64,000 nt of DNA from positions 1 to 64,000 of the forward strand of contig JAGHZR010000005.1 in assembly GCA_017745295.1 (NCBI GenBank), given 5' to 3'. Position numbers and translations under genes: made by a program. Source of the DNA: Novosphingobium sp. (GTDB lineage: Bacteria; Pseudomonadota; Alphaproteobacteria; Sphingomonadales; Sphingomonadaceae). The notes under the pieces were generated by a model. The model worked only from the letters and a program-made list of their open reading frames with translations, was not told where the DNA came from and made no database searches. This document shows positions 8,894 through 18,025 of the stretch, piece by piece. How positions within the stretch are numbered: position 1 is the first letter of the stretch; the number at the start of each line of letters is the position of its first letter.

Positions 8894-10599
8894 GGCAGCA
8901 GGTTACGGATCATGCCCGCAACGTCCTTGCCGCGCCCGCCCAGCACCGCCTTGGCGGAATAGAGCGCCATCCCGGCTACTTGTCCTGCCTTGATCTTCGG
9001 CGGCATGACCAGTTCAAACCTGTCGGTGATGACGTCGAGCAATGCCGGCCCCGGGGCATCGAGCCACGCCTGCACCGCACCCTCCAGATCCTGCGCCTTT
9101 TCGACCCGGCGTCCCCACAAGCCCATGGCTTCCGCGACGCGGCCGAAATCGGGATTGAGCAAATTGGTATAGGTATCGAGCAGCCCCTCGACCTTCTGCT
9201 CGATCTCCACGAAATCCAGCGCGCTGTTGTTGAACACCGCGACCTTGATCGGCAGTTCCTCCTGCACGGCGGTGAGCAGGTCGCCCAGCATCATGGCCAG
9301 GCCGCCATCGCCCGAGAGCGAGATCACCGTGCGGTCGGGGAATGCCGCCTTGGCGCCCAGCGCCTGCGGCATTGCATTGGCCATCGTCCCGTGACTGAGG
9401 CTGATCACCGTACGGTTGCTCCCGGTCGCTGCGACGTGGCGCAGGCACCAGACCATCGGCGACCCTCCATCGGCCGTATAGATCGCATCGGCAGGCGCCG
9501 CGCGGGATATGACTTCGGCAAGGTACTGCGGATGGATCGCGCCGCCCTTGCCGACCGTCGCGTGCCTGCCCTGCCTTTCCGCCACCTTCTCGCGCTTCGA
9601 CAGGCAATCGTCGAGGAAGGCTCGATCGGACCGCGCGTCCACCCGCCCGCGCAATGCCTTGAGAGTCTCTGCGACATCGCCCACCACACCGAAATCGACC
9701 GGATGGCGTCGCCCAAGATGCGTCCCGTCGAGATCGATCTGGATGATCGTTGCCTTCTGCGGATAGAACTGGCGCCACGCGAAATCGCAGCCTAGCAGAA
9801 GCAGTGTGTCGCATGACATAAGTGCGTGATACCCGGCCTCTCCACCGAAGATCCCCGTCATCCCGACATCGAATGGATTGCCGTACTCCAGAAAGTCCTT
9901 TGCACGCGAGGTGTGCGCCACGGGTGCTTGCAATTTGCGCGCGAGTGCAACCACCTCGTCATGCGCGTTCTCGCACCCCGATCCGCCATAAATCGCGATT
10001 TTCTTGCCCTGCTCCAGCAAGGACGCGATACGTTCCAATTCATGATCCGCGGGCACGACGACCGGACTTGCGCGATGGACGGCAAATCCAGGCTCGTCCG
10101 GTGCCTTGGCGCTGGAGATGTCCGCCGGCACGATCATCACCGCAACGCCGCGCTTGGCCAGGGCCGCCTGAGCCGCCATCGCGGTCTTGCGCCGCGCCTG
10201 CTCCGGCGTGCGGATTTCCTCGCAGAAGACGCTGCAGCTCTCGTAAATGGCGCGAAAGTCGACTTCCTGCGGAAAATCGAAGCCAAGTTCGTCCCGCACG
10301 ATCTGGCTGGCGATCAGGACGACCGGCGCACGATTGCGGTGGGATTCGAACAGTCCGTTGATGAAGTGAAGACTGCCCGGGCCGCACGACCCGGCACAAA
10401 GTGCAAGTTCGCCCGTCAGAAGAGATTCAGCGCCGGCCGCAAAGCCGCCCGCCTCCTCATGCCGGACATGAACCCATCGAATGTCGCTTATCCGGATCGC
10501 GTCGGTCACATGATTGAGCGTGTCACCCGGCACACCGTAGCAGCGGCGCGCACCTGCGGCCTGGAGCGTCTCCACGATCACCTGCGCCACTGTCGTCAT
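8890..10599 (-). CDS. poxB: Pyruvate oxidase / ubiquinone-dependent pyruvate dehydrogenase-like TPP enzyme
   Basis: The start is at 10599 (MTTVAQVIVETLQAAG), which gives 569 residues, close to the 572 of E. coli PoxB. The open frame runs further upstream, but that part lies antisense to the divergent DUF2252 gene. The TPP glutamate lies in VRHEEAGGFAAGAE, and the Mg-TPP signature is LSGDGGLAMMLGDLL followed by VFNNSALDF. The C-terminal tail (PPKIKAGQVAGMALYSAKAV, ending in MIRNLLP) resembles the PoxB membrane-activation region. Expected reaction: pyruvate to acetate and CO2 with electrons passed to quinone. The 4-base overlap with the FMN glutamate-synthase-like gene suggests a functional link. 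Confidence 0.85.
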   Translation of the reverse strand: MTTVAQVIVETLQAAGARRCYGVPGDTLNHVTDAIRISDIRWVHVRHEEAGGFAAGAESLLTGELALCAGSCGPGSLHFINGLFESHRNRAPVVLIASQIVRDELGFDFPQEVDFRAIYESCSVFCEEIRTPEQARRKTAMAAQAALAKRGVAVMIVPADISSAKAPDEPGFAVHRASPVVVPADHELERIASLLEQGKKIAIYGGSGCENAHDEVVALARKLQAPVAHTSRAKDFLEYGNPFDVGMTGIFGGEAGYHALMSCDTLLLLGCDFAWRQFYPQKATIIQIDLDGTHLGRRHPVDFGVVGDVAETLKALRGRVDARSDRAFLDDCLSKREKVAERQGRHATVGKGGAIHPQYLAEVISRAAPADAIYTADGGSPMVWCLRHVAATGSNRTVISLSHGTMANAMPQALGAKAAFPDRTVISLSGDGGLAMMLGDLLTAVQEELPIKVAVFNNSALDFVEIEQKVEGLLDTYTNLLNPDFGRVAEAMGLWGRRVEKAQDLEGAVQAWLDAPGPALLDVITDRFELVMPPKIKAGQVAGMALYSAKAVLGGRGKDVAGMIRNLLP

Positions 10600-10734
10600 G
10601 TTTGTTTCCCATTTGTATATGTTTGGCAGGAGCAAAAATCCGCGAAGACATGGCCTGTTCCTATGGCTCGATGCCATTTTCACAACCTCGGCTGCATCTG
10701 GAACACTTTCATAGTGTTGCTCGTTCGTGTCGGC

Positions 10735-11931
10735 ATGAAATTCGTCGTCCCGGCAGATCGCCTTGCAACCCTTCATGCTCGCCGAGACCTCAAAATGGCG
10801 CGTTCCGCCCACGCCTACGTTCGAGGCAACACCGAACTCTTCTATCGCTGGCTTGCCGAAGAAGGAGGCGAACGCATCGTACCCGAAGGACCGGAGGTCT
10901 GGATCTGCGGCGACTGCCATCTCGGCAATCTCGGCCCCATCGCGAACGGCGACGGCCAGGTCGAGATACAGATTCGCGATCTCGATCAGGCAGTGATCGG
11001 CAACCCTGCGCACGATCTTATCCGCTTGGGCCTTTCGCTTGCCACGGCGGCACGCGGATCGGACCTCCCGGGCGTCGTCACCGCGCGGATGATGGAAGAG
11101 ATGGTCGAAGGCTACGAAGACGCCTTTGCCGACCCGGATGAGACAAAGAAGACTGCAGGCTGGGAGCCGGAGATCGTGCGCGTGGTGCGCCGCCGCGCGC
11201 TCGGCAGGAAGTGGAGGCATTTGGCCAAGGAACGGCTAGAGGACGTGGAGCCGAAAATTCCTCTTGGCCGCCGCTTCTGGCCCCTCACCGAAACTGAGAC
11301 CACAGGCCTTCGCGACATCGTCACGCACCGGCCGGTTAGCAGCATGATCCTGTCGCTGGACAGGAAGGACGAGGAACGAGCCCCGAAAATGGTCGATGCC
11401 GCTTACTGGATGAAGGGCTGTAGTTCGCTTGGCCTCATGCGCTATGCAGCAATCGTCGCGCTCGAGGGCCGGCGCGGCAGGGACCATGCGCTTGTCGACA
11501 TAAAGGAGGCCGTCGCTCCTGTCGCACCCATCGCACCTGGCGCCGTCATGCCGACCGATCCGGCCGAACGGGTTCTGGCTGCAGCGCGTGCCTTGTCGCC
11601 GCATCTCGGCGAACGCATGGGGACGGCGCGGCTGCATGAACACTCGGTATTCGTGCGCGAACTCATGCCCCAGGATCTCAAGATCGAGGTCGAGCAATTC
11701 TCGCGGGGCGAAGCGCTCAAGGCAGCGCGCTATCTCGCCTTCGTGGTGGGCAAAGCGCATGGCCGGCAGATGGCGCCGGAGATCCGTCGCAGTTGGGCGC
11801 AAACCTTGCAAAGGGGACGCTCCAGAAACCTGGATGCCCCGTCATGGCTCTGGCGTTCAGTCGTAGACCTCACAGGGCGGCATGAAAAAGGCTATCTCGA
11901 TCACTGCCGGGTACATGCGATGAATGACTGA
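10735..11931 (+). CDS. DUF2252 family protein
   Basis: The 398-residue product from the ATG at 10735 shows the DUF2252 pattern: KMARSAHAYVRGNTELFYRW, then VWICGDCHLGNLGPI, then IRDLDQAVIGNPAHDLIRL. The GDCHLGN and DLDQ motifs resemble the catalytic loops of phosphotransferase-fold kinases (HGDxxxxN and D-x-D), so a small-molecule kinase fold is likely, but no substrate is known. A longer start at 10663 is possible. The 135 bp to the poxB-like start on the other strand should carry both promoters. Confidence 0.8.
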   Translation: MKFVVPADRLATLHARRDLKMARSAHAYVRGNTELFYRWLAEEGGERIVPEGPEVWICGDCHLGNLGPIANGDGQVEIQIRDLDQAVIGNPAHDLIRLGLSLATAARGSDLPGVVTARMMEEMVEGYEDAFADPDETKKTAGWEPEIVRVVRRRALGRKWRHLAKERLEDVEPKIPLGRRFWPLTETETTGLRDIVTHRPVSSMILSLDRKDEERAPKMVDAAYWMKGCSSLGLMRYAAIVALEGRRGRDHALVDIKEAVAPVAPIAPGAVMPTDPAERVLAAARALSPHLGERMGTARLHEHSVFVRELMPQDLKIEVEQFSRGEALKAARYLAFVVGKAHGRQMAPEIRRSWAQTLQRGRSRNLDAPSWLWRSVVDLTGRHEKGYLDHCRVHAMND

Positions 11932-12173
11932 GATTTGGAGATAGCACACGAAATGCATGACTGCATTTCGGGCCTTTGTCGCCGCTCAGCGCCTGAATTT
12001 CGCGATCGAGGTGCGGACTTTCCGCCTTTTTGGCGACTCACGACCAGATCGTGTCACTCTCCTATCGACTTTGGACGGCGATTTCCGACAGAACTAGTCA
12101 TTGGCCCGACGCGAAGCCGCTAGCAACAAAGCACCGCAATTTCGGCCTTTCGGCGCAATAGACATTCTTCCGG

Positions 12174-12551
12174 TTATTCGATCACCATCTCTAACTGGCA
12201 AAGGAGCCGGTTAGGATCAAACGGCTTGGGTAGGAAGGTGGCGTGCGCGGGCAGTTCGTCCTCGCGCAGCGGAACATGACCCGAGGCGATGTAGAGGATA
12301 GTCGGCGGGAAGCGGTCGCGGATGTAGTGCGCCAGCTTCAACCCATCCAGCGAGCCGGGCATTTGCACGTCGGTCAGGACCACCCGGATCTCCTTGCGCT
12401 CCTCGAGGATTATGATCGCTTGGTCGGCATCTTCTGCATCGAACACGCGCCAGCCGGCGGCTTCGAAAAAGTCAACGAGATCGAAGCGAAGCAGTGCCTC
12501 GTCATCGACGATGAGGATCGTTTTGGTGCCGATCGGATGGCTCTCGCCCAC
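12174..12551 (-). CDS. Single-domain response regulator
   Basis: This 125-residue receiver has no output domain. It has the acidic pair in ILIVDDEALLRFDL, the phospho-acceptor Asp in VVLTDVQMPG, the switch Thr/Ser position near IASGH and the conserved Lys in LPKPFD. It lies 3 bp downstream of the PAS/HWE kinase on the same strand, so the two form a pair. Without an output domain it probably acts by phosphotransfer or protein contact. Confidence 0.9.
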   Translation of the reverse strand: MGESHPIGTKTILIVDDEALLRFDLVDFFEAAGWRVFDAEDADQAIIILEERKEIRVVLTDVQMPGSLDGLKLAHYIRDRFPPTILYIASGHVPLREDELPAHATFLPKPFDPNRLLCQLEMVIE

Positions 12552-12554
12552 GCT

Positions 12555-14321
12555 TTAGTTCCCGGTGTTGATCGCGGCATCCTTCAACCGCGCATGGAGT
12601 TGGAAAATCAAACCTTCCGGTCGGTAGTCGGTTTCGCTCCTGCCGCGAAAATAGGATCGCAGCGACCGTTCGATCAACTTCGATCCGAAGCCCTTGTGCT
12701 CGGGCGGCGTGACGGGCGGTCCGCCTCTCTCCTCCCAGACGAGATCGAAGCCCACATCCTCTACTCCGCGGTTGATCGTCCAGCACAGCGTGACCGTGCC
12801 ACCCGGCACCGACAGCGCGCCATATTTGACCGCGTTGGTGGCGAGTTCGTGCAGCGCAAGCGCGAACGCTACCGCGATTTCCGGCTTCAGAGTCATCGAC
12901 GGGCCGCCGATCCGGATAGTGTCGCCGATCCGGCCATGCGGCGCGAGCGCCTGCTCAGCGAGCGTGCGCAGGTCCGCCGAGCGCCATGAAGCCTGCGTCA
13001 GCACATCAGTTGCCGCCGCCAGCGCCACCAGTCGGGCGGACAGATCGTGGCTGGCGATCTCGATGTCGGTTGCGTTGCGCAGGGTCTGCTGGGCGACAGA
13101 CTGGACCACAGCGAGGACATTCTTGAGCCGATGCGCGAGCTCTCCGTTCATCAGGCGCATGTCGTCTTCCGCGCGCTTGCGGTCGCGGAAATCGCGGGTC
13201 ACGGTGCCATAGCCGATCAGCCCACCTGCTGCGTCGCGGATCGGGAACACCGAATACAGCACCGGGACTGCCTCACCGGTAGCGAAATGCCGGAAGTTGA
13301 GCTCTCCGCTCCACGATCCGTCTCCGGCGACCGCCGGCAGCACGGTCTCTTCGACGAACTGCGCCTGGTCCGGCGCGAAAAAGTCGCCGATCGTGAGCGA
13401 GGCCGCATCGGTGCGCTCCAGACCGACCATGCGCCGCGCTGCAGCGTTCAGATAAAAAATCTGCCTGTCGGTGCCCGCCATGCCGATGAAGTCGGTGCTG
13501 TTCTCGGCCAGACGTAAGAAATTGTCGCGCTCCTCTTCGCTTGCGCGCAGCTCGCTGATGTCGCGTGAAACCGAGAGGATGCGGTCGGGCTCGCGGTCGG
13601 CTCCGAAAATTGGACTTACCGCGACGTGCCACCATTTGGGCGTGCCCGCCATGGTGTCGGCCTTGCCGACAAAGCTGCGCGCTTCGCCTCGTTTCGCCGC
13701 CTCGATCGCGGCGCGCGCCTCAACGTATCCCTGTTCTTGCCAGAAGTCGGGCCAGGGGCAGCCGGCGATGGCGTTGAAGTCACTCACCTCCATTACGCGC
13801 TGGCCGCCTTCGCTCATGAAGGTCAGCTGTCCGTCGAGATCGAGCACCTTGATGCAGTCGGTCGAACTTGCGAGGACGCCGGCAAGAAAGGCTTCGCGCT
13901 CTACCGACGCCACGAAATCCTCCTCGCGCTGACGCCGCAGGACCTCGGTCTGGAGCAGTGCGGTACGCAACGCGACCACCAGACCCACCAGCGCCAACGT
14001 CGTCGCGATGAAGAAGATCGAAGCACCCCAGTGGACGGGCGTGAGGAACAAGGGCAGGTCGGGTCGCGAGGCTGCATAGCCGGCGCCGAGCGCGGACAGG
14101 ATCGTCGCCCAGACCCCGGCCCCGCCACCGAGCAGCAATGCGATGACGACGACGGCTGGCGTGTAGAGGAACCAGGGCGCCGAGGAGCCGAACAGCGAGA
14201 GCTGCGTGAAGGCCACCGCGGCGATGAACAACGTCGCCACGGCATAGCCTGGCAATCCGGAACGCCGGTCGGCGTTCACCAGAGTCTTCAGCTGGTCCAG
14301 CAATGTCGTCGAAGCGCTCAT
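12555..14321 (-). CDS. Membrane PAS-domain sensor kinase of the HWE family
   Basis: The product has 588 residues. Residues about 20-120 hold four hydrophobic helices with a glycine-rich loop typical of DUF4118/MASE-like sensors (VVVIALLLGGGAGVWATILSA). Two PAS domains follow (STDCIKVLDLDGQLTFMSEGG and STDFIGMAGTDRQIFYLNAAA, approximately), then the HWE H-box (MNGELAHRLKNVLAVVQSVA) and an ATPase part with ALHELATNAVKYGALS. HWE and related HisKA_2 kinases commonly feed general stress or light responses in alphaproteobacteria. The signal is unknown. The receiver gene is immediately downstream. Confidence 0.9.
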   Translation of the reverse strand: MSASTTLLDQLKTLVNADRRSGLPGYAVATLFIAAVAFTQLSLFGSSAPWFLYTPAVVVIALLLGGGAGVWATILSALGAGYAASRPDLPLFLTPVHWGASIFFIATTLALVGLVVALRTALLQTEVLRRQREEDFVASVEREAFLAGVLASSTDCIKVLDLDGQLTFMSEGGQRVMEVSDFNAIAGCPWPDFWQEQGYVEARAAIEAAKRGEARSFVGKADTMAGTPKWWHVAVSPIFGADREPDRILSVSRDISELRASEEERDNFLRLAENSTDFIGMAGTDRQIFYLNAAARRMVGLERTDAASLTIGDFFAPDQAQFVEETVLPAVAGDGSWSGELNFRHFATGEAVPVLYSVFPIRDAAGGLIGYGTVTRDFRDRKRAEDDMRLMNGELAHRLKNVLAVVQSVAQQTLRNATDIEIASHDLSARLVALAAATDVLTQASWRSADLRTLAEQALAPHGRIGDTIRIGGPSMTLKPEIAVAFALALHELATNAVKYGALSVPGGTVTLCWTINRGVEDVGFDLVWEERGGPPVTPPEHKGFGSKLIERSLRSYFRGRSETDYRPEGLIFQLHARLKDAAINTGN

Positions 14322-14773
14322 CGTCCCCCGGATCGGGGGAGAGCCCCATCGCGTGGCGCCAACAAATGTTAGCGTTCAGACAATGCATCGATCGCAACTA
14401 TGTTCCCCGTGAAAGCTAGGCCGGGAGAAGTGCCGACGGACCGGTTTGCATCGTTGTGTCTGGCACCCGCCGATTCCTCCCGGACGATCAGCGTCCGAGC
14501 CAGGACTTGAACGCGTCGATATGCTGCGAGGCCTCGGCCTGGATCACGGCGGGCGTGACCGCCTCGGGCGCGGAAAGCGACCTGCGCGATCGCTGGTAAC
14601 ACTTGGCGAGCAGTGTTCGATCGCGCTCACCATCAGGCCGGCTGGAAGAGCAGCTCACTTGAGCGAGTGGCAGGTCCGAAGGCGAGCGGCTCGCCGCAGA
14701 TTGGGAACGCCTCCTGCCGACCGTGGTTATGGTAGAGACGCTAGGGCCTACGCTCCTGCGCACAGGAGGGTAA
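14322..14773. other. 452 bp intergenic region between two divergent sensor systems
   Basis: Nothing convincing is encoded here. A minus-strand frame overlapping the next gene's 5' end is Ser/Arg-rich for most of its length. Only its last 45 residues or so, ending AFKSWLGR, have protein-like composition, and they could be the tail of a lost gene. Both sensor operons should have promoters here. Confidence 0.4.
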
Positions 14774-15877
14774 GTGGACCAGCGCGACAATTGGCACCTG
14801 ACTGACGATGTGACCCATGAGAGCGGACCCGGCGATCCCTTTGCCGCCGCCGTGCGCGCCACGCGCATGCCGATGGTCATCACTGACCCCGCCAAGCCCG
14901 ACAATCCGATCATCTTCTGCAACGAGGCGTTCCAGAAGCTCACCGGCTACGACCGTGACGAGATCGTTGGGCGCAACTGCCGGTTCCTCCAGGGGCCCGA
15001 CACCGATCGCGACGCGGTGCGGCGCATCCATGAGGCCATCGTGGCTGGTAAGCCGATCGATGTTGATCTTCTGAACTATCGCAAGGACGGCAGCACTTTC
15101 TGGAACGCGCTTTATCTGAGCCCGGTCCGCAACGCCGCCGGCGACATCCAGTTCTATTTCGCCTCGCAGCTCGATGTGACCGACCGCATCGAGGCGCAGC
15201 GCGCGATCGCCGAGCAGAAGGCGATCGTCGAGCGCGAGGTCGAAAAGCGCACAGCCGATCTGACGGCCGCGCTCGAGGAGAAGACCTTACTGCTGCACGA
15301 GGTCGATCATCGCGTGAAAAACAATCTCACCATGATCGGCTCGCTGCTGCGTTTGCAGGCGCGCACCATCGCCGACCCCGCCGTGACCGCAAAACTCGAG
15401 GCGATGCTCGAGCGCGTCGACGCACTCGCGACCGTCCATCGTCGGCTCTACCAGAGCGAGGATGTCCAGCAGTTCGACATCGGCGCCTTCTGCCAGAATC
15501 TTGTTGCCGACGTCGTCGGCTCGAGTGGGCGCAGCGACATCGAGACCGATGTCTCGGCCGAGCGGATCGAAGTTCCGGCTGCCATGGCATCGGCGTTGGG
15601 ACTCGTGCTCAACGAAGTGCTGACCAATGCGGTCAAGCACGCCTTTTCTGATGGGCGCGGCGGCACGCTGAGGGTCGCGGCCCACCGCGACGGCACGGCC
15701 GCCCGGCTGACCATCGCAGATGACGGGCCGGGCTTCGCCGGTGACAAGCCGCCCGGGGGCGGTCTCGGCACCACGCTCATCAACCGCCTCTCCAAACAGG
15801 CAGGCGCGACCGTATCCTGGACCAGCAGCGGCCGGGGCACCCGGGTCGACATCCTGTTCGATCCGGAGGGCGCATGA
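14774..15877 (+). CDS. LOV-domain (blue-light) histidine kinase
   Basis: The start is GTG at 14774, behind a strong AGGAGGG site. Residues about 20-135 form a LOV-type PAS domain. The flavin-binding motif GRNCRFLQGPDTD contains the Cys that forms the photo-adduct with FMN, and NPIIFCNEAFQKLTGY and LLNYRKDGSTFWN are typical of LOV domains. A coiled-coil linker (IAEQKAIVEREVEKRTADL) leads to a HisKA_2 H-box (LLHEVDHRVKNNLTMIGSLLR, approximately) and an ATPase domain (LVLNEVLTNAVKHAF, then DDGPGF). The length of 367 residues matches the short soluble LOV kinases known from Erythrobacter and Brucella. No membrane segment. Its stop overlaps the receiver gene. Confidence 0.92.
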   Translation: MDQRDNWHLTDDVTHESGPGDPFAAAVRATRMPMVITDPAKPDNPIIFCNEAFQKLTGYDRDEIVGRNCRFLQGPDTDRDAVRRIHEAIVAGKPIDVDLLNYRKDGSTFWNALYLSPVRNAAGDIQFYFASQLDVTDRIEAQRAIAEQKAIVEREVEKRTADLTAALEEKTLLLHEVDHRVKNNLTMIGSLLRLQARTIADPAVTAKLEAMLERVDALATVHRRLYQSEDVQQFDIGAFCQNLVADVVGSSGRSDIETDVSAERIEVPAAMASALGLVLNEVLTNAVKHAFSDGRGGTLRVAAHRDGTAARLTIADDGPGFAGDKPPGGGLGTTLINRLSKQAGATVSWTSSGRGTRVDILFDPEGA

Positions 15878-16323
15878 CCAGTCCCTCCGCGCCGCTCTCC
15901 ATCCTGATCGTCGAGGACGAAGCGCTGCTCGCTATGGACCTCGAGACCATGATCGAGGATGCCGGGCATCGCGTCGTCGCTGAGGCCGCCTCGCTACACG
16001 ATGTCGCCGATCTGCCCGACGATTGCCGGTTCGATCTCGCCTTCGTCGATATCCAGCTCGCGCGCGGCACCAGCGGCCTCGATGTGTCGAGACTCATCCA
16101 GCAGCGCTGGCACGGCACCTTCATCGTCTTCGTGACTGCCAACCCTTCGAAAATTCCTGAGGATTTCGCCGGCGCGCACGGGGTCATCCCCAAGCCTTTC
16201 TCGCGCAACGGGCTGATGGCCGCGATGCGCTACATCGAGGAAGGCGTGTGCGACCCCCCGCCTATTTCGCCGCAACCGGCGAGTTTCCTCGCTTCGCCAG
16301 CCTTCTCGGCGACCTGGAGTTGA
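15874..16323 (+). CDS. Single-domain response regulator paired with the LOV kinase
   Basis: The ATG overlaps the LOV kinase stop (ATGA), so the two are translationally coupled. The receiver core has ILIVEDEALLAMDLETMIED, the phospho-acceptor in AFVDIQLARG, Thr in VTANPS and Lys in IPKPFS. About 25 residues after the receiver are Pro/Ser-rich with no domain. It probably accepts phosphate from the light-activated kinase, with the output through another partner. Confidence 0.9.
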   Translation: MTSPSAPLSILIVEDEALLAMDLETMIEDAGHRVVAEAASLHDVADLPDDCRFDLAFVDIQLARGTSGLDVSRLIQQRWHGTFIVFVTANPSKIPEDFAGAHGVIPKPFSRNGLMAAMRYIEEGVCDPPPISPQPASFLASPAFSATWS

Positions 16324-16498
16324 CGGCTGCGGTTTACTTGGCATTCCAGCCTGAACGTCTTTTGGCAACGCCGAATGTCGGCTCCTGTCGGGACCGGTCA
16401 GTCGCTATGTCTAAACGAAACTACCGCTAAGCCCCAGGAGCCAGCGGTTGGTTCAAGCGAAACCGGCCCCTTTCTGCCGTCCAGCCGGCAAATCCACG

Positions 16499-16780
16499 CT
16501 CCCAGGTGTAATCCGTCAGCTTTCCAGGATGCCGATAGACAACAATCTTCTCGAACGCGACACCAAGGTCTTTGCAACACGAATAAAAACCTGGCTTTTC
16601 TGCAAGACCATAGACGGTGGACGGGCCAGCGCCGTCATCTACAGCCTAATACTGACTTGCCGCGCCTGCAGCGTCGATCCTCTCGCGTGGCTACGCCATG
16701 TCCTCACCGAACTGCCCCAACGACCTGACGACTACGATATCGACGACCTGCTGCCATTCAACTTCGAGAGACACGCCTGA
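16499..16780 (+). mobile_element. IS66 transposase (TnpC) 3' remnant
   Basis: The translated stretch MPIDNNLLERDTKVF, TWLFCKTIDGGRASAVIYSL, CSVDPLAWLRHVLTELPQR and IDDLLPFN is the conserved C-terminal end of IS66 TnpC. The canonical pattern is IDNN-AER, then WLF, then ASA-YSL, then LRH-, then LLPW. Everything before the IDNN block is missing or unrecognisable, so this is a dead fragment. It is a second IS66 trace in the window besides the one at the left edge, though on the opposite strand and from a different part of the gene. Confidence 0.75.
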
Positions 16781-16900
16781 CACGTCGACGTCGCTGCGGT
16801 GGGCTGTCCCATCCAGCGTCAATTATGATGGACGCACTGCCTTCGGAAACGGCGTGCTACGAAATGCGCGCTTACTGAGGACCTGATGGAAAACTAATCG

Positions 16901-17145
16901 CTGTCCGACTGGCTCACCGCTCTCGGTGCCACCGCTCTTGCCGCAGAGGGTGGCCTGCTCCCGGTCTCCGCGCACTGGAGCAGCGGAACACGATCCTGCT
17001 TCAGGACAGGCTCGCCCTCATCGAACAGCAGATCATCGCCGCCGCCGCGCAACTGAAAGATATTGAGGTAAGCAATGCCGAGGTCAAAAAGTATCTGCCT
17101 CGCCCGATCCCGGCTGATTTGCGCAGGCTGCTCGAAAAGAAGTGA
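16901..17145 (+). pseudogene. Degenerate phage spanin-like (Rz-type) gene remnant
   Basis: One frame begins LSDWLTALGATALAAEGGLL, a hydrophobic N-terminus. Another carries on with a coiled coil (LEQRNTILLQDRLALIEQQI) and ends KKYLPRPIPADLRRLLEKK. Joined by one frameshift near 16950, these have the layout of a phage inner-membrane spanin: one membrane helix followed by a periplasmic coiled coil. No good start codon survives (CTG at 16901). The family call rests on layout and tail only. Confidence 0.35.
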
Positions 17146-17315
17146 TGGCGCGACGCACCGTCAAGGACGTGCCGTTGACAACGGCCGACATCCTCACGAG
17201 CTGGGGCATCTGCATGGAAAGATTCGAGAAGTGCGCCGCCAAGGTGGACGCGATCCGGGATCACGACACTAAGGCCCCCGCCGGCTCGCAGGCGCCGCTC
17301 AGCGCGTCGCAGTGA
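17145..17315 (+). CDS. Small protein overlapping the spanin-like remnant
   Basis: The ATG at 17145 overlaps the preceding stop (TGATG), as in coupled phage lysis genes. The 56-residue product contains TTADILTSWGICMERFEKCAAKVDAIRD, given here in two parts because of length: TTADILTSWGICMER and FEKCAAKVDAIRD. The paired Cys residues and the spacing resemble the C-terminal part of some Rz-type spanins, so this may be the second half of a split lysis protein. It is followed 80 bp later by a strong terminator. Confidence 0.4.
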   Translation: MARRTVKDVPLTTADILTSWGICMERFEKCAAKVDAIRDHDTKAPAGSQAPLSASQ

Positions 17316-17394
17316 TGCCGGGTATCGGTGCGACACGTTCCCTGCTAACAGCCGCGCCTCCTGCCCCGACAACGGCCAGGCATTACCAAACCTC

Positions 17395-17419
17395 GGCCCC
17401 GCTCCGGCGGGGCCATTTT
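17395..17419 (+). terminator. Rho-independent terminator
   Basis: A perfect 8 bp stem (GGCCCCGC / GCGGGGCC) with a TCCG tetraloop is followed by a TTTT run. It closes the small overlapping phage-like genes upstream. Confidence 0.8.
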
Positions 17420-17590
17420 ACGACATTCGCGAAAACGACCTAGGCCCTTGCTAATCGGCGCAGGGATTAACGAATTGCAATTCGCTCCGTCGTTGAATTT
17501 ACGTCACAATGTGGATCTGCGGCTCATCGGGTAGACCCTCCCATCCGATGCGGCCCTTTGCGCGCCTCGGCGCGTTGCGACGCAACCTTA

Positions 17591-17626
17591 GCCCCGGAGC
17601 CCCGAAAACATGCTCCGGGGCCTTTC
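17591..17626 (+). terminator. Rho-independent terminator
   Basis: A perfect 10 bp stem (GCCCCGGAGC / GCTCCGGGGC) is followed by CTTTCT. No gene is visible immediately upstream. Confidence 0.75.
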
Positions 17627-17795
17627 TCCGAAGGTGTCTGCATCGAGCAGAGTGCTAGCCTGGTCACAGAATAGGGCGCCACACTTCAATTCTTTGTCAC
17701 GAACCCGTGGTATTCGAAGATCATTGGTCTGCCACAAGCGTGGCAATTCTTGGTGGCAGGCCATGATGCGCTTCGGGGTGACGCGACGCAAACTT

Positions 17796-17834
17796 AGCCC
17801 CGGTCCGCGTCCTCAAGCGCGAACCGGGGCTTTT
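17796..17834 (+). terminator. Rho-independent terminator
   Basis: A 14 bp stem with one mismatch (AGCCCCGGTCCGCG / CGCGAACCGGGGCT) is followed by TTTTCT. It shares its 5' flank (GACGCAAACTTAGCCCCGG) with the previous terminator. Confidence 0.8.
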
Positions 17835-18025
17835 CTCGTTATGGTTTTCGGACTTGGCTCGGTGTCATCTATGGAATTGACGCAGCTCAGGCTTGCCGTG
17901 TTGCCTCAACGACGCCGCCATGGTCGCAATCTGGAACGTTTATCCCACTTATGCATTTTCCATGCGGATCCTGCTTTCAGGGTCAAGTTCGGCTGGATCA
18001 CCCATTGCACCGAACCTGCTGAGCG

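Noticed and set aside
9826..10734. Long N-terminal extension of the DUF2252 frame
   Set aside because: It is antisense to the pyruvate oxidase-like gene; the family match begins only after 10735.
10600..11220. 207-residue N-terminal extension of the pyruvate oxidase-like frame
   Set aside because: It lies antisense to the DUF2252 gene and has no recognisable sequence; the enzyme clearly begins at MTTVAQVIVETLQ.
14488..14773. Minus-strand frame upstream of the LOV kinase
   Set aside because: Most of it is Ser/Arg-rich and overlaps the kinase 5' end; only the last 45 codons look protein-like, which is insufficient to call a gene.
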